Source: Vulcanimicrobiota bacterium (GTDB lineage: Bacteria; Vulcanimicrobiota; JAJTBE01). Taken from it: a stretch of DNA of 49,073 nt. The stretch is from positions 1-49,073 of the forward strand of contig JAIORV010000046.1 of the NCBI GenBank assembly GCA_021107945.1. Reading direction: 5' to 3'. A program made the position numbers and the translations under genes. Numbering within the stretch: the first letter of the stretch is position 1; the number at the start of each line of letters is the position of its first letter. A model generated the notes under the pieces. The model saw only the letters and a program-made list of their open reading frames with translations, made no database searches and was not told where the DNA came from. Positions 25,230 through 32,820 of the stretch are shown here, in pieces.

Positions 25230-25763
25230 ATGTTTTTATCCAAGGGTCGCTTCGGCATAAAATTAATCCCCCTGGGCAAAGTTCCAGGAGATATTCAAGA
25301 ATATTTGACAGAGGCCTTGCAAGGAGTTTTCAGGAAGAAAGTCTTCAGATTGAAGAAACAGAAAATCCCCACACAGGCTTTTGATTTAAATAGATCCCAG
25401 TATAATTCAAAAGAGCTTATTGAGTTCCTACAGGCACAGAAAACGTACAAGGAAAAGATCATCGGACTTATTAACGAAGACATATTCAAGCCCGGGTTCC
25501 CCTTTGTTTTTGGCGAGGCCAATTCTTTGAAAGATGTTGCTGTGGTGTCTTTGTGGCGATTTGAGCAGAACATGGAATTCTTCGATTGCGACCCCGAGCT
25601 TTTTAAGAGCCGGGGGAAGAAGGAAGCTATTCAAAAAATGGGACATATTTACGGTCTTCGCCATTGTGTCAATCCAAACTGTGTCATGTTCTATTCTCAT
25701 ACTATTAGTGATATTGACGTAAAGAGCGATGAATTCTGTACCCACTGTAAGGATCGGCTCTAA
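25230..25763 (+). CDS. Archaemetzincin-like protein with a lost catalytic HE pair
   Basis: A 177-residue archaemetzincin. The family hallmark is HExxHxxGxxHC-x4-C-x-M-x16/17-C-x2-C. Here the second half is perfect: H139, G142, H145, C146, C151, M153, C170, C173 (GHIYGLRHC, NPNCVM, CTHC). The opening His-Glu is Q135-K136 (EAIQKMGH; codons CAA AAA). That removes one zinc ligand and the general base, so peptidase activity should be lost while the structural zinc site remains. Length and the rest of the fold are normal. GGAG lies five bases before the ATG. The gene overlaps the convergent cysK by four bases (stop codons share CTAA). Confidence 0.85.
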   Translation: MFLSKGRFGIKLIPLGKVPGDIQEYLTEALQGVFRKKVFRLKKQKIPTQAFDLNRSQYNSKELIEFLQAQKTYKEKIIGLINEDIFKPGFPFVFGEANSLKDVAVVSLWRFEQNMEFFDCDPELFKSRGKKEAIQKMGHIYGLRHCVNPNCVMFYSHTISDIDVKSDEFCTHCKDRL

Positions 25764-26683
25764 CCCATAAACCATTCGCTCGACAGATATTTATCACCCG
25801 AATCGGGAATGATTACCACGATTAACTTTCCACTGTTTTCTTCTCTTTTTGCAACTTTCAATGATGCACAGACCGCCGCGGCGGATGACAAACCGCTGAA
25901 AATACCCTCCTCACGGGAAAGTCTCCTTTGCATCGATACGGTTTCATTTCCTTTTATCCGTATCACCTCGTCAATAATTTCACTGTTCAGAACATCCGGT
26001 ATGAATCCCGCACCTATACCCTGTATGATATGCGCCCCTTTCTCGCCCCCGGATAGAACCGGAGACTCATCAGGTTCCACGGCAACAATCTTAACACCAG
26101 GCTTTTTCCGCTTTAAAAATTCTCCCGCCCCTGTCAGGGTTCCGCCTGTTCCGACTCCTGCAACTAATACATCCACCATCCCGTCAGTATCTTCCCATAT
26201 CTCCGGTCCTGTAGCTTCCCGGTGTGCCTGTGGATTGGCAGGATTTTCAAACTGCTGAGGCATAAATGTGTCTTGATTTTCCTTACAAAATTTCACGGAT
26301 GCAGATATGGCTCCCAACATCCCTTCAGCGGCCGGGGTAAGAGCGACTTCCGCCCCAAGCGCCTTCATTATCTTCCTTCGCTCCCTGCTGAAATTCTCCG
26401 GCATAAATATTTTCAGCAGGATTCCCCGGGTGGCGCAGACAAATGCAAGTCCAATCCCGGTATTACCGCTGGTCGGCTCCACTACCACAGTATTTTTAAC
26501 GATTTTACCATCCCGCAAGGCAGCATCTATCATACTAACCGCTATCCTGTCCTTTATGGTTGACATTGGATTAAAATACTCCAACTTGGCGACAACATCA
26601 GCACAGCATCCCCGTATAACCCGGTTCAACCTCACAAGAGGCGTGTTTCCAATCAATTTTGTCATATCTGTGGCAATCTTCAT
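25760..26683 (-). CDS. cysK: Cysteine synthase (O-acetylserine sulfhydrylase)
   Basis: A PLP enzyme of 307 residues that makes cysteine from O-acetylserine and sulfide. Key sites: NPMSTIKDR (PLP lysine), PTSGNTGIGLAFV (substrate/PLP loop), QFENPANPQAHR, the phosphate-binding AGVGTGGTLTG, and EPDESPVLSGG. IQGIGAGFIP is typical of CysK. It lies downstream of cysE, which makes its substrate, in the same direction and 152 bp away, so they likely form a cysteine-synthesis operon. The gap between them holds repeat hairpins but no gene. Confidence 0.95.
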   Translation of the reverse strand: MKIATDMTKLIGNTPLVRLNRVIRGCCADVVAKLEYFNPMSTIKDRIAVSMIDAALRDGKIVKNTVVVEPTSGNTGIGLAFVCATRGILLKIFMPENFSRERRKIMKALGAEVALTPAAEGMLGAISASVKFCKENQDTFMPQQFENPANPQAHREATGPEIWEDTDGMVDVLVAGVGTGGTLTGAGEFLKRKKPGVKIVAVEPDESPVLSGGEKGAHIIQGIGAGFIPDVLNSEIIDEVIRIKGNETVSMQRRLSREEGIFSGLSSAAAVCASLKVAKREENSGKLIVVIIPDSGDKYLSSEWFMG

Positions 26684-26742
26684 ATCATTCCCCCACTTCC
26701 ATCTGTCCTTTATTTACCCTAAAAGTTAATATACGTCGGTGG

Positions 26743-26813
26743 CTGCGGCGTCTCGCCGCAGGAGATTGGAATTATTATAAAACCGCAAAAAAGCAAAGAA
26801 CCCCGGCCTTCGC
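26743..26813. repeat. Hairpins between cysE and cysK
   Basis: CTGCGGCG-tct-CGCCGCAG (26743-26761) is a perfect eight-bp hairpin. A second hairpin, CCCCGGCCTTCGCCAGGG, follows near 26801-26818 and resembles the one at about 41990-42006. On the minus strand the second is followed by T-rich sequence and could attenuate transcription from cysE into cysK. Confidence 0.55.
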
Positions 26814-26835
26814 CAGGGTATAGATGTAAAAGAAA

Positions 26836-27576
26836 TTATTTTTTACCTTTGTGGTCTTTGTGGTCTTTGCTGTTTAATAAATTTTCATCAGTTTGCTCCA
26901 CAATATTTCTCCCGGGGGTGTCGCTCTTTACTTCATCTCCGGAAATCCTGCTCCTTAAATTTGACACATCATTTTCAAGTTCGTCAATTCTTTTTGTCAA
27001 AAGCGTAACATATCTTTCAATGGGATCCGGCAAATCGCCATGATCCAGTATAATCTTATGCTTGGGCTCCCCTCTCTTCATGACCTTTGCGGGAATTCCC
27101 ACAACCGTCGCCCCCGCCGGGACAGACTTCACAACAACCGATCCCGCTCCCACTCTCGCTCCTTTGCCTATCAGTATTGCACCCAAAACCTTTGCCCCCG
27201 CGCCCACAACAACATCATCTTCAAGAGTTGGGTGGCGCTTCTTTTTCGCAAGTGAGGTGCCGCCCAGAACCACCTCGGAATAGAGTGTGACATTATTGGC
27301 GATTTCCGTTGTTTCGCCGATCACCACGCCGGAGCCATGGTCTATGAAGAATCTTTTTCCTACTTGCGCCCCCGGGTGGATTTCAATTCCGGTCAGAAAC
27401 CTGTTTACATGGGAGATAAGTCTGGGTATCAGTGGAATCTTGAGCTTCCAGAGAAAGTGTGCGATCCTGTGCATCCATAGTGCATGAAGACCGGGATAAC
27501 AGGTCAGCACTTCGAGGATATTATTTGCGGCGGGATCTCTATCAAAAACTCCTTTTATGTCATCAACAAATCCCAT
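26836..27576 (-). CDS. cysE: Serine O-acetyltransferase
   Basis: A left-handed beta-helix acetyltransferase that converts serine and acetyl-CoA to O-acetylserine. [26 protein letters not shown], the hexapeptide repeats [18 protein letters not shown] and [21 protein letters not shown] and VGAGSVV match CysE. Length 246, with a C-terminal extension of about 60 residues. Its coiled part ([14 protein letters not shown]) is followed by [10 protein letters not shown], encoded by an extragenic repeat rich in AAAGACC. AAAGGAG stands before the ATG. The product feeds cysK downstream. Confidence 0.95.
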   Translation of the reverse strand: MGFVDDIKGVFDRDPAANNILEVLTCYPGLHALWMHRIAHFLWKLKIPLIPRLISHVNRFLTGIEIHPGAQVGKRFFIDHGSGVVIGETTEIANNVTLYSEVVLGGTSLAKKKRHPTLEDDVVVGAGAKVLGAILIGKGARVGAGSVVVKSVPAGATVVGIPAKVMKRGEPKHKIILDHGDLPDPIERYVTLLTKRIDELENDVSNLRSRISGDEVKSDTPGRNIVEQTDENLLNSKDHKDHKGKK

Positions 27577-27607
27577 GGTTCCATCTCCTTTTACTTTTCA
27601 ACCGGCT

Positions 27608-28066
27608 CTAATTGGTTTTCTCTCCGAGCTTTTCAATAAACCATTTGTCCTCAATACGTTTTAACAGGAAAACGTCGGAGGATTGCAATTCACTTGCATC
27701 GTCTTTTTTCTTATTGGTAATCGTGATAGATATTTTCGTGGCAATTCGCGCCGTTTTTTCCGTTTTCTCGAGAACTTTGATTTGTCGATCCTTAAACTCC
27801 AATTTCAATATACCTTCGGCAACCTGTCTTGTAATTGTAAAAACATTTCCCAATGCTCCGGTCTTGGATGGATTTTTTTTAACCCTCTTCGAAACATCCG
27901 GCACCATGGTCTCAAGAAGTGAATTGGTGTTTCCCGACTGAACACTGTCATAGAATTTGTTAATTACATCCGAGAACTCATTTTCTTCCTCTCCCCGGGC
28001 AAATGGGTGGCACATGAACGATAAGAGTATAATAAAAAAAACAATGATACTTTTTTTCATTTCCAT
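27608..28066 (-). CDS. Small secreted protein, NTF2/DUF4878-like
   Basis: A protein of about 150 residues with a signal peptide (MKKSIIVFFIILLSFMCHPFARG) and a mature domain (about 30-150) of helix plus beta-sheet: FSDVINKFYDSVQSGNTNSLLETM, ARIATKISITITN, FLLKRIEDKWFIEK. This pattern resembles the NTF2-like DUF4878 lipoproteins, but the match is loose. The second ATG at 28060 is the likelier start because GGAG directly abuts the first. A paralogue-like protein lies at 32110-32523. It is 31 bp downstream of cysE in reading order reversed, i.e. it precedes cysE on the minus strand and may be co-transcribed. Confidence 0.6.
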   Translation of the reverse strand: MEMKKSIIVFFIILLSFMCHPFARGEEENEFSDVINKFYDSVQSGNTNSLLETMVPDVSKRVKKNPSKTGALGNVFTITRQVAEGILKLEFKDRQIKVLEKTEKTARIATKISITITNKKKDDASELQSSDVFLLKRIEDKWFIEKLGEKTN

Positions 28067-28088
28067 CTCCTTTATTTAAAATTTATTT

Positions 28089-28511
28089 TTAATTTGTGGG
28101 ATTTCCGGGTTTTGAATCGGTAGTGTTGATTTTACTTTTAATTTCTTCAAACTGGTCGAATGTGCTCTTATCAATGAGATTCTCCAGGTGTTTTAACCCT
28201 GCCATCATATCCCAGACGGCAAATCCCGCCGTAATCAGAATCAGCCCTATGACAACACCCCAGTATCTGGCATGAATTCTCCAGTTAGCCATCGTCATAG
28301 GCTCAAGCTTGTTGAGTCCCCACAGGAGCATTATCGCTATCAGGCAAACAAAAATCGCTCCGATAATCCTTCTGATGATCCTCCCCTTGAGTTTGTCGAT
28401 TGGTTGACCCATTCTTTTTAAACGTGAATATGTTCTGAATTCGACAAAGAGAAGATATATGGTTCCCAGGATTAACAGTATGGGAAAAATATATTTAATA
28501 ATGATGTTCAT
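28089..28511 (-). CDS. Membrane protein of unknown function
   Basis: A 140-residue protein with three predicted membrane helices (about 5-25, 46-66 and 82-103) and a soluble acidic C-terminus (about 108-140, LENLIDKSTFDQFEEIK). The loop between helices 1 and 2 is basic (RTYSRLKRMGQPIDKLKGRI). I do not recognise a family. It sits between plsX and the small secreted protein on the same strand, 22 bp from the latter, so they could be expressed together. Confidence 0.65.
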   Translation of the reverse strand: MNIIIKYIFPILLILGTIYLLFVEFRTYSRLKRMGQPIDKLKGRIIRRIIGAIFVCLIAIMLLWGLNKLEPMTMANWRIHARYWGVVIGLILITAGFAVWDMMAGLKHLENLIDKSTFDQFEEIKSKINTTDSKPGNPTN

Positions 28512-28600
28512 AAGAGGACATTCCTTGATATCATATTAAAAACGATGTCAATCTCTATTTTATCACTTCCGGAAGAAAAATTAAATACTTTTATCAGGGA

Positions 28601-29599
28601 TCATAAATTATTCTGTGCCACTGCTCCGATTTTCGATACTTGCTCCACCAGCCGGTGTGAATGAAGTTTTCTTGCCAATGCGATGGCATTTGTAATTGCC
28701 GTACTGTCTGCCCTGCCATGACTCTTTATACAGATTCCCTTTAATCCGATAAGGAGCGCACCTCCGTGTTTGGAGTGATCAAGCCTGCCTTTCATACTCC
28801 GAAAAATGGGTTTCAGTATGAGAGCCGTTACTTTCGCCACAATGCTCTTTTTGATCTCTTCACGCAGGACACTTAGCAAAAGGTCAGCCGCCGCTTCCGC
28901 GGATTTCAAGACGATGTTTCCTATAAAACCGTCAGCCACGGCTACGTCAACATTTCCCCCAAGAAAATCCTTGGGTTCGCTATTGCCCGTGAAATTAATC
29001 GTGGATTCATCTTGCATCATCTCAAATACTTCCCGATAAAACTTATTGCCTTTGCCCTTTTCTTCCCCGATATTTATCAAACCCACCCGGGGTTTCTCAA
29101 TACCTTCGACAACCTTCATATATACACTGCCCATCCGGGCAAATTGTACCAGATATTCATGCTTACATATTGCGTTGGCCCCTGAGTCAATAAGAAGACA
29201 ATGCCCTTTCTTGGTGGGGAAGAAAGTTGCCAGAGCGGGTCTTCTTATGCCCTTTATTCTGCCTATTGTAAGAATACAAGTCTCAAGCAGAGCTCCCGTA
29301 TTGCCTGCGGAGACTATTGCATCGCTTTTACCTTCCCTTACCAGCTCGGCGGCTATTTTCATGGAAGAGCGTTTTTTCTTTTTGATTGCCCGGGAAGGGG
29401 ACTCATCCATGGTAATATATTCATCCGTATGCTCAATCAATACATTGGGAGGCGGTTTCGGCTCAGCTTTTAATATCATATTACGATCACCCACCAGGAT
29501 GATATTATCGTCGGGAAATTTCCTCGCCGCAATCACCGCTCCTTTTACGATCTCCTCGGGGGCATAATCTCCCCCCATAGCGTCTATGGCAACGTTCAT
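28601..29599 (-). CDS. plsX: Phosphate acyltransferase
   Basis: PlsX converts acyl-ACP and phosphate to acyl-phosphate for phospholipid synthesis at the membrane surface. The 332-residue length is normal. Signatures: MNVAIDAMGGDYAPEEIVKGA at the N-terminus, SAGNTGALL, RPALATFFPT, GANA, LINIGEEKGKGN and DVAVADGFIGNIVLK. GGAGG is six bases before the ATG. The usual neighbours rpmF and fabD/fabH are absent. Here it follows the Ycf46-like AAA gene with a 19-bp gap, which suggests an operon. Confidence 0.96.
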   Translation of the reverse strand: MNVAIDAMGGDYAPEEIVKGAVIAARKFPDDNIILVGDRNMILKAEPKPPPNVLIEHTDEYITMDESPSRAIKKKKRSSMKIAAELVREGKSDAIVSAGNTGALLETCILTIGRIKGIRRPALATFFPTKKGHCLLIDSGANAICKHEYLVQFARMGSVYMKVVEGIEKPRVGLINIGEEKGKGNKFYREVFEMMQDESTINFTGNSEPKDFLGGNVDVAVADGFIGNIVLKSAEAAADLLLSVLREEIKKSIVAKVTALILKPIFRSMKGRLDHSKHGGALLIGLKGICIKSHGRADSTAITNAIALARKLHSHRLVEQVSKIGAVAQNNL

Positions 29600-29618
29600 T
29601 AAATACCTCCAGGAACTT

Positions 29619-31271
29619 TTACCTTTGCCGTTTCAGGCCGATATATTCGTTTATTACTCTTTTATCATTTACCTTGTAATCCGGATATTTTCGATTATCA
29701 TCGGAATCATCGGAATTCTTAGCTTCATTCTGAGTTGAAAGTTGATCCTCACTCGATGAGGCAAACCTTGCCCTGTCGTTTGCCCAATCACGTAATTCAT
29801 TTATCTTATTAGCCATTGTCTTTGAAATTGGATATGTCTCGGTTAACGATTCAAGAACATCACCGGTCACAATGTCTCTCACGCCGTCTGAAAATGCATC
29901 ATAAAGCGCGGATATTATAGCTTGCTCAATCTCCGCTCCGGAAAATCCTCTTGAAGCTTCGATGAGACCCGGAACATCAAAATCGTCAGGATTCCTACCT
30001 CTTTTTTTGAGATGAATCGTTAATATTTGCTCCCTCTCGCTCCTGTTGGGGAGATCAACAAAGAATATCTCGTCGAACCTTCCCTTTCGAAGAAGCTCGG
30101 GAGGAAGCTGGGTTATATCATTTGCCGTTGCTATTACAAATACAGGTTTCGTTTTCTCCTGCATCCAGGAAAGAAGCGTTGCAAATATCCTGGCAGTTGT
30201 CCCGCCGTCGGACATTCCCGAAGATTTCATGCCGGACAATCCCTTTTCTATCTCGTCAATCCAGAGAATACAAGGACTGAGAGACTCCGCCATAAATATC
30301 GCCTTTCGAATGTTGCTTTCCGACGATCCCACAATCCCACTGAAGACACTTCCGATATCAAGCCTGAGAAGCGGGAGATTCCATAGCGACGATACAACCT
30401 TTGCGCAAAGGGATTTTCCACACCCCTGCACACCAAGCAAAAGAACGCCCTTGGGTTGTGGGAGTCCGTATTCACGGGCTTTCTCGCTGAAAGCCTCTCC
30501 TCTTTTCTTGAACCATTCTTTTAAAATACCAAGTCCGCCCACGTGCGAGAACTTCTCACTAGCATGATAATACTCCAGGATTCCACCCTTCTTGATTATC
30601 TGCTCTTTTTCTGTAAGAATAACATCAATATCTTCAGCTCCAAGTCGGTTATTCTTCACAAGTGCCTTTGCAAATGCAGATTCCGCCTCCTGTTTTGTAA
30701 GTCCATGCGCCGCTTTTATTATCTTCTCTTTTATCTCCGGCGTAAGATCGATAACAACGCTTGGATTCCTCTTCACGGCATTGATCAATTCATCAAGCAG
30801 GGATTCCAATTCACTGTAATCAGGGAGCGGATATTCAATTACCGTTATCAGCTTTTCCAACTCCATGGGGATTTTTAACTCCGGAGTAAGAAGAATAAGG
30901 GTATTCTTGCTTTTCCTTATTGCGGCGGCAACATCCTTTAGCCTTCTTTTAACCATAGGCTCATCGATATAATGATGATAATCCTTGAGAATATATATAA
31001 CCGAAGGTTCCTTGCTTTTTATTATATGATCAAGTATGTTCACCGGGTGCTTCAATGCGTCGCTGAATTGCCCCTGTATCATTGGGCTTGTCAGTCCGTC
31101 GGTGGCAGTCCAGACATAAAGTCCCTTTTTTCTTCTCCTGGCTATCGCCATCAAGCCCTCTTCAACCCTGTTTTCTTCCCACGATATGATATTTATCACA
31201 GGGTAACGAGCCCGGATAAGAACATCAATCTCTTTTTCAACTTTCTCACTCACAATAATCCTCTTCCTCAT
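29619..31271 (-). CDS. Ycf46-like AAA+ ATPase
   Basis: A 550-residue protein. Residues about 1-230 form the N-terminal domain of Ycf46-type ATPases (Y-IL-D-HHYIDEPMVKRRLKDVA, LEKLITVIEYPLP). The AAA module (about 245-470) has Walker A GVQGCGKSLCAK, Walker B PCILWIDEIEKGLSG, sensor 1 FVIATANDITQLP, arginine finger RKGRFDEIFFVDLP and sensor 2 GFSGAEIEQAI. Ycf46 proteins occur in cyanobacteria, plastids and many environmental bacteria, and their client is not firmly known. ATG 31271 has a weak ribosome site. GTG at 31253 with an AGAGGA upstream is an alternative. The C-terminal 60 residues are charged and disordered. Confidence 0.88.
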   Translation of the reverse strand: MRKRIIVSEKVEKEIDVLIRARYPVINIISWEENRVEEGLMAIARRRKKGLYVWTATDGLTSPMIQGQFSDALKHPVNILDHIIKSKEPSVIYILKDYHHYIDEPMVKRRLKDVAAAIRKSKNTLILLTPELKIPMELEKLITVIEYPLPDYSELESLLDELINAVKRNPSVVIDLTPEIKEKIIKAAHGLTKQEAESAFAKALVKNNRLGAEDIDVILTEKEQIIKKGGILEYYHASEKFSHVGGLGILKEWFKKRGEAFSEKAREYGLPQPKGVLLLGVQGCGKSLCAKVVSSLWNLPLLRLDIGSVFSGIVGSSESNIRKAIFMAESLSPCILWIDEIEKGLSGMKSSGMSDGGTTARIFATLLSWMQEKTKPVFVIATANDITQLPPELLRKGRFDEIFFVDLPNRSEREQILTIHLKKRGRNPDDFDVPGLIEASRGFSGAEIEQAIISALYDAFSDGVRDIVTGDVLESLTETYPISKTMANKINELRDWANDRARFASSSEDQLSTQNEAKNSDDSDDNRKYPDYKVNDKRVINEYIGLKRQR

Positions 31272-31279
31272 TCTTGTGC

Positions 31280-31475
31280 AATTTTTTATATCTATTCACC
31301 GCAAAGACCATAAAGGGAAATTAGAAAGGAAGCAGGATCCAAATTCGAACTTCTCTTCAAATATCTAGCTTCAAACTTCTAACATCTCTTTGCATTCTTT
31401 GCTTCTTTGCGGTTTATTCTAAATTCCTCCTTATAGAATGACAAGCATTCCGGGGTGCCGAATAGTTACAATTTT
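31280..31475. repeat. Extragenic inverted-repeat element ending at a stop codon
   Basis: The left end reads TATCTATTCACCGCAAAG (about 31288-31305) and the right end is GAATAGTTACAATT (31460-31473), the inverse of the CTATTCACC side. Internally ACCGCAAAG (31298) and CTTTGCGGT (about 31411) are inverted. The stop codon of the Gx-transporter-like gene (31466-31468) lies inside the right end. It is related to the units at 41465-42110. Confidence 0.55.
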
Positions 31476-32041
31476 TTACTAGTCAGGTTCGATTCCTTCT
31501 TCCATAGAGTCAGTTTTTTGGCAATAGGTGTATTCAACGCGCCCAAAGCAATATACCCGATTATAATTCCTGAGACCAATGCGGTCAACCATAAGTATGG
31601 AATTAAATGGAAAACCCCCGGGTTCCTTATGAGCAGCAAGTATATAATAAAAAGCTGGGTAAAATTATGAGCAGTCGCGCCCACGACACTGACTCCCACA
31701 ATCCCCAGGTTTTCACTCCTGGAAAAAAGGATCCCCATAATTGCCGCGCTTATAATACCTCCGGAGATGCCAAGTAAAAACGGCATTCCCAGCAACTTGC
31801 CCGACAGGATCGACGCCAATATTGACCTGGAAGCGGCGACGGCAATCGCTTCGAACATCCCGAAACATGCTATTGTCAACAATGTTATTATATTGGCAAT
31901 CCCGATTCGAAACGGCAATGAAGATGGAAACACGATATTTTCCACATATTGAATTATTGAAGCAAGCGCGATGAATATGCCCAGCACTACGATTTTCCGG
32001 GTTCGCGTATTTCTGAATTGTCGATTCAGGATACTTGTCAT
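31466..32041 (-). CDS. Gx transporter-family membrane protein (Hpre_diP_synt_I)
   Basis: A 191-residue membrane protein with about five or six helices. It matches the family once named heptaprenyl diphosphate synthase component I, now called Gx transporter, related to ECF substrate-binding (S) components. Signatures: KIVVLGIFIALASIIQYVE, RIGIANIITLLTIACFG, AASRSILASILSGK, FLLGISGGIISAAIMG, and GATAHNFTQLFIIYLL. The substrate is unknown. In other genomes it often follows an FMN-binding/NusG-like lipoprotein gene, which is not seen here. AAGGTGAT precedes the ATG. Confidence 0.85.
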   Translation of the reverse strand: MTSILNRQFRNTRTRKIVVLGIFIALASIIQYVENIVFPSSLPFRIGIANIITLLTIACFGMFEAIAVAASRSILASILSGKLLGMPFLLGISGGIISAAIMGILFSRSENLGIVGVSVVGATAHNFTQLFIIYLLLIRNPGVFHLIPYLWLTALVSGIIIGYIALGALNTPIAKKLTLWKKESNLTSKKL

Positions 32042-32109
32042 TTATCACCTTAAATGAAACAGACGGGCTATAAAACCCGCCTCCTCCCACCTTCAATTAC
32101 CCTAACAGG

Positions 32110-32523
32110 TTATTCTGCCGATTTCCAGCTTTCCTCCTGGATCTTCCATTCTCCGTTTTCTTTGATAAAAGCCACTCTGCCCTGTGCCAGCTCGACTTTT
32201 CCTGTGAATATGGATTTTGCTTTTCCTTCCAGGGTGAGAGTTGCCTTATCTCCCTTGATTTCCTCTTTTTGAACTTTGTATGATATGGGAGCGGAAGCCT
32301 GGATAATCTTGTAAATCTGGGCTTTCTTCACCTTGTCGATTTTATTGATTTCATCTCTTTTTGCTTTTGTGAGGTAGCTCTCAACTGTTTTCCAGTCTCC
32401 TGCTTTTACGGACTTGTTAAATTTGGCATATATGGACTTCGGGGACTCCGCCGCGGCGACTGCCATAGACGATATAAAAATAAAACATAAAACAATTGAA
32501 ATTAATACGGAATATTTTTTCAT
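32110..32523 (-). CDS. Small secreted protein, DUF4878/NTF2-like
   Basis: A 137-residue protein with a signal peptide (MKKYSVLISIVLCFIFISSMAVAAAES) and one domain (about 30-135): PKSIYAKFNKSVKAGDWKTVESYLTKA, ATLTLEGKA, GRVAFIKENGEWKIQEESW. The last segment is the typical closing strand of DUF4878/NTF2-like lipoproteins. The frame is open to 32556, but ATG at 32523 is preferred, since GGAGG (32530-32534) is six bases upstream. It is similar in architecture to the 27608-28066 product, so these may be distant paralogues. Ligand or function unknown. Confidence 0.7.
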   Translation of the reverse strand: MKKYSVLISIVLCFIFISSMAVAAAESPKSIYAKFNKSVKAGDWKTVESYLTKAKRDEINKIDKVKKAQIYKIIQASAPISYKVQKEEIKGDKATLTLEGKAKSIFTGKVELAQGRVAFIKENGEWKIQEESWKSAE

Positions 32524-32820
32524 AAAAAACCTCCTATCCGATATAGTAGGATTCAATGTTGAATTATGTTACTCCTTCAGTTAAAATATTTATTCAGACT
32601 TGACAGCAAGTTTAATAATACGGAGGGATTCACCCCAAAATATAGAAAACCTGTATTTATTCCTATTGCCCATTATAAACTTGAAGATACTATTCAGACC
32701 TCACTTGTGGAAAGAACTCTTCAATCTTGATTTTATACCGTTTCCGGGCTGGTCGGGAGACCGGCCCCTACCCAAATCGCAGGATAGTCTGAATAATTAC
32801 AATTTGAAAGGTAGGTTCCA

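Noticed and set aside
26743-26761. Intrinsic terminator between cysE and cysK
   Set aside because: The stem is strong but no T-run follows on either strand. It is kept as a repeat hairpin only.
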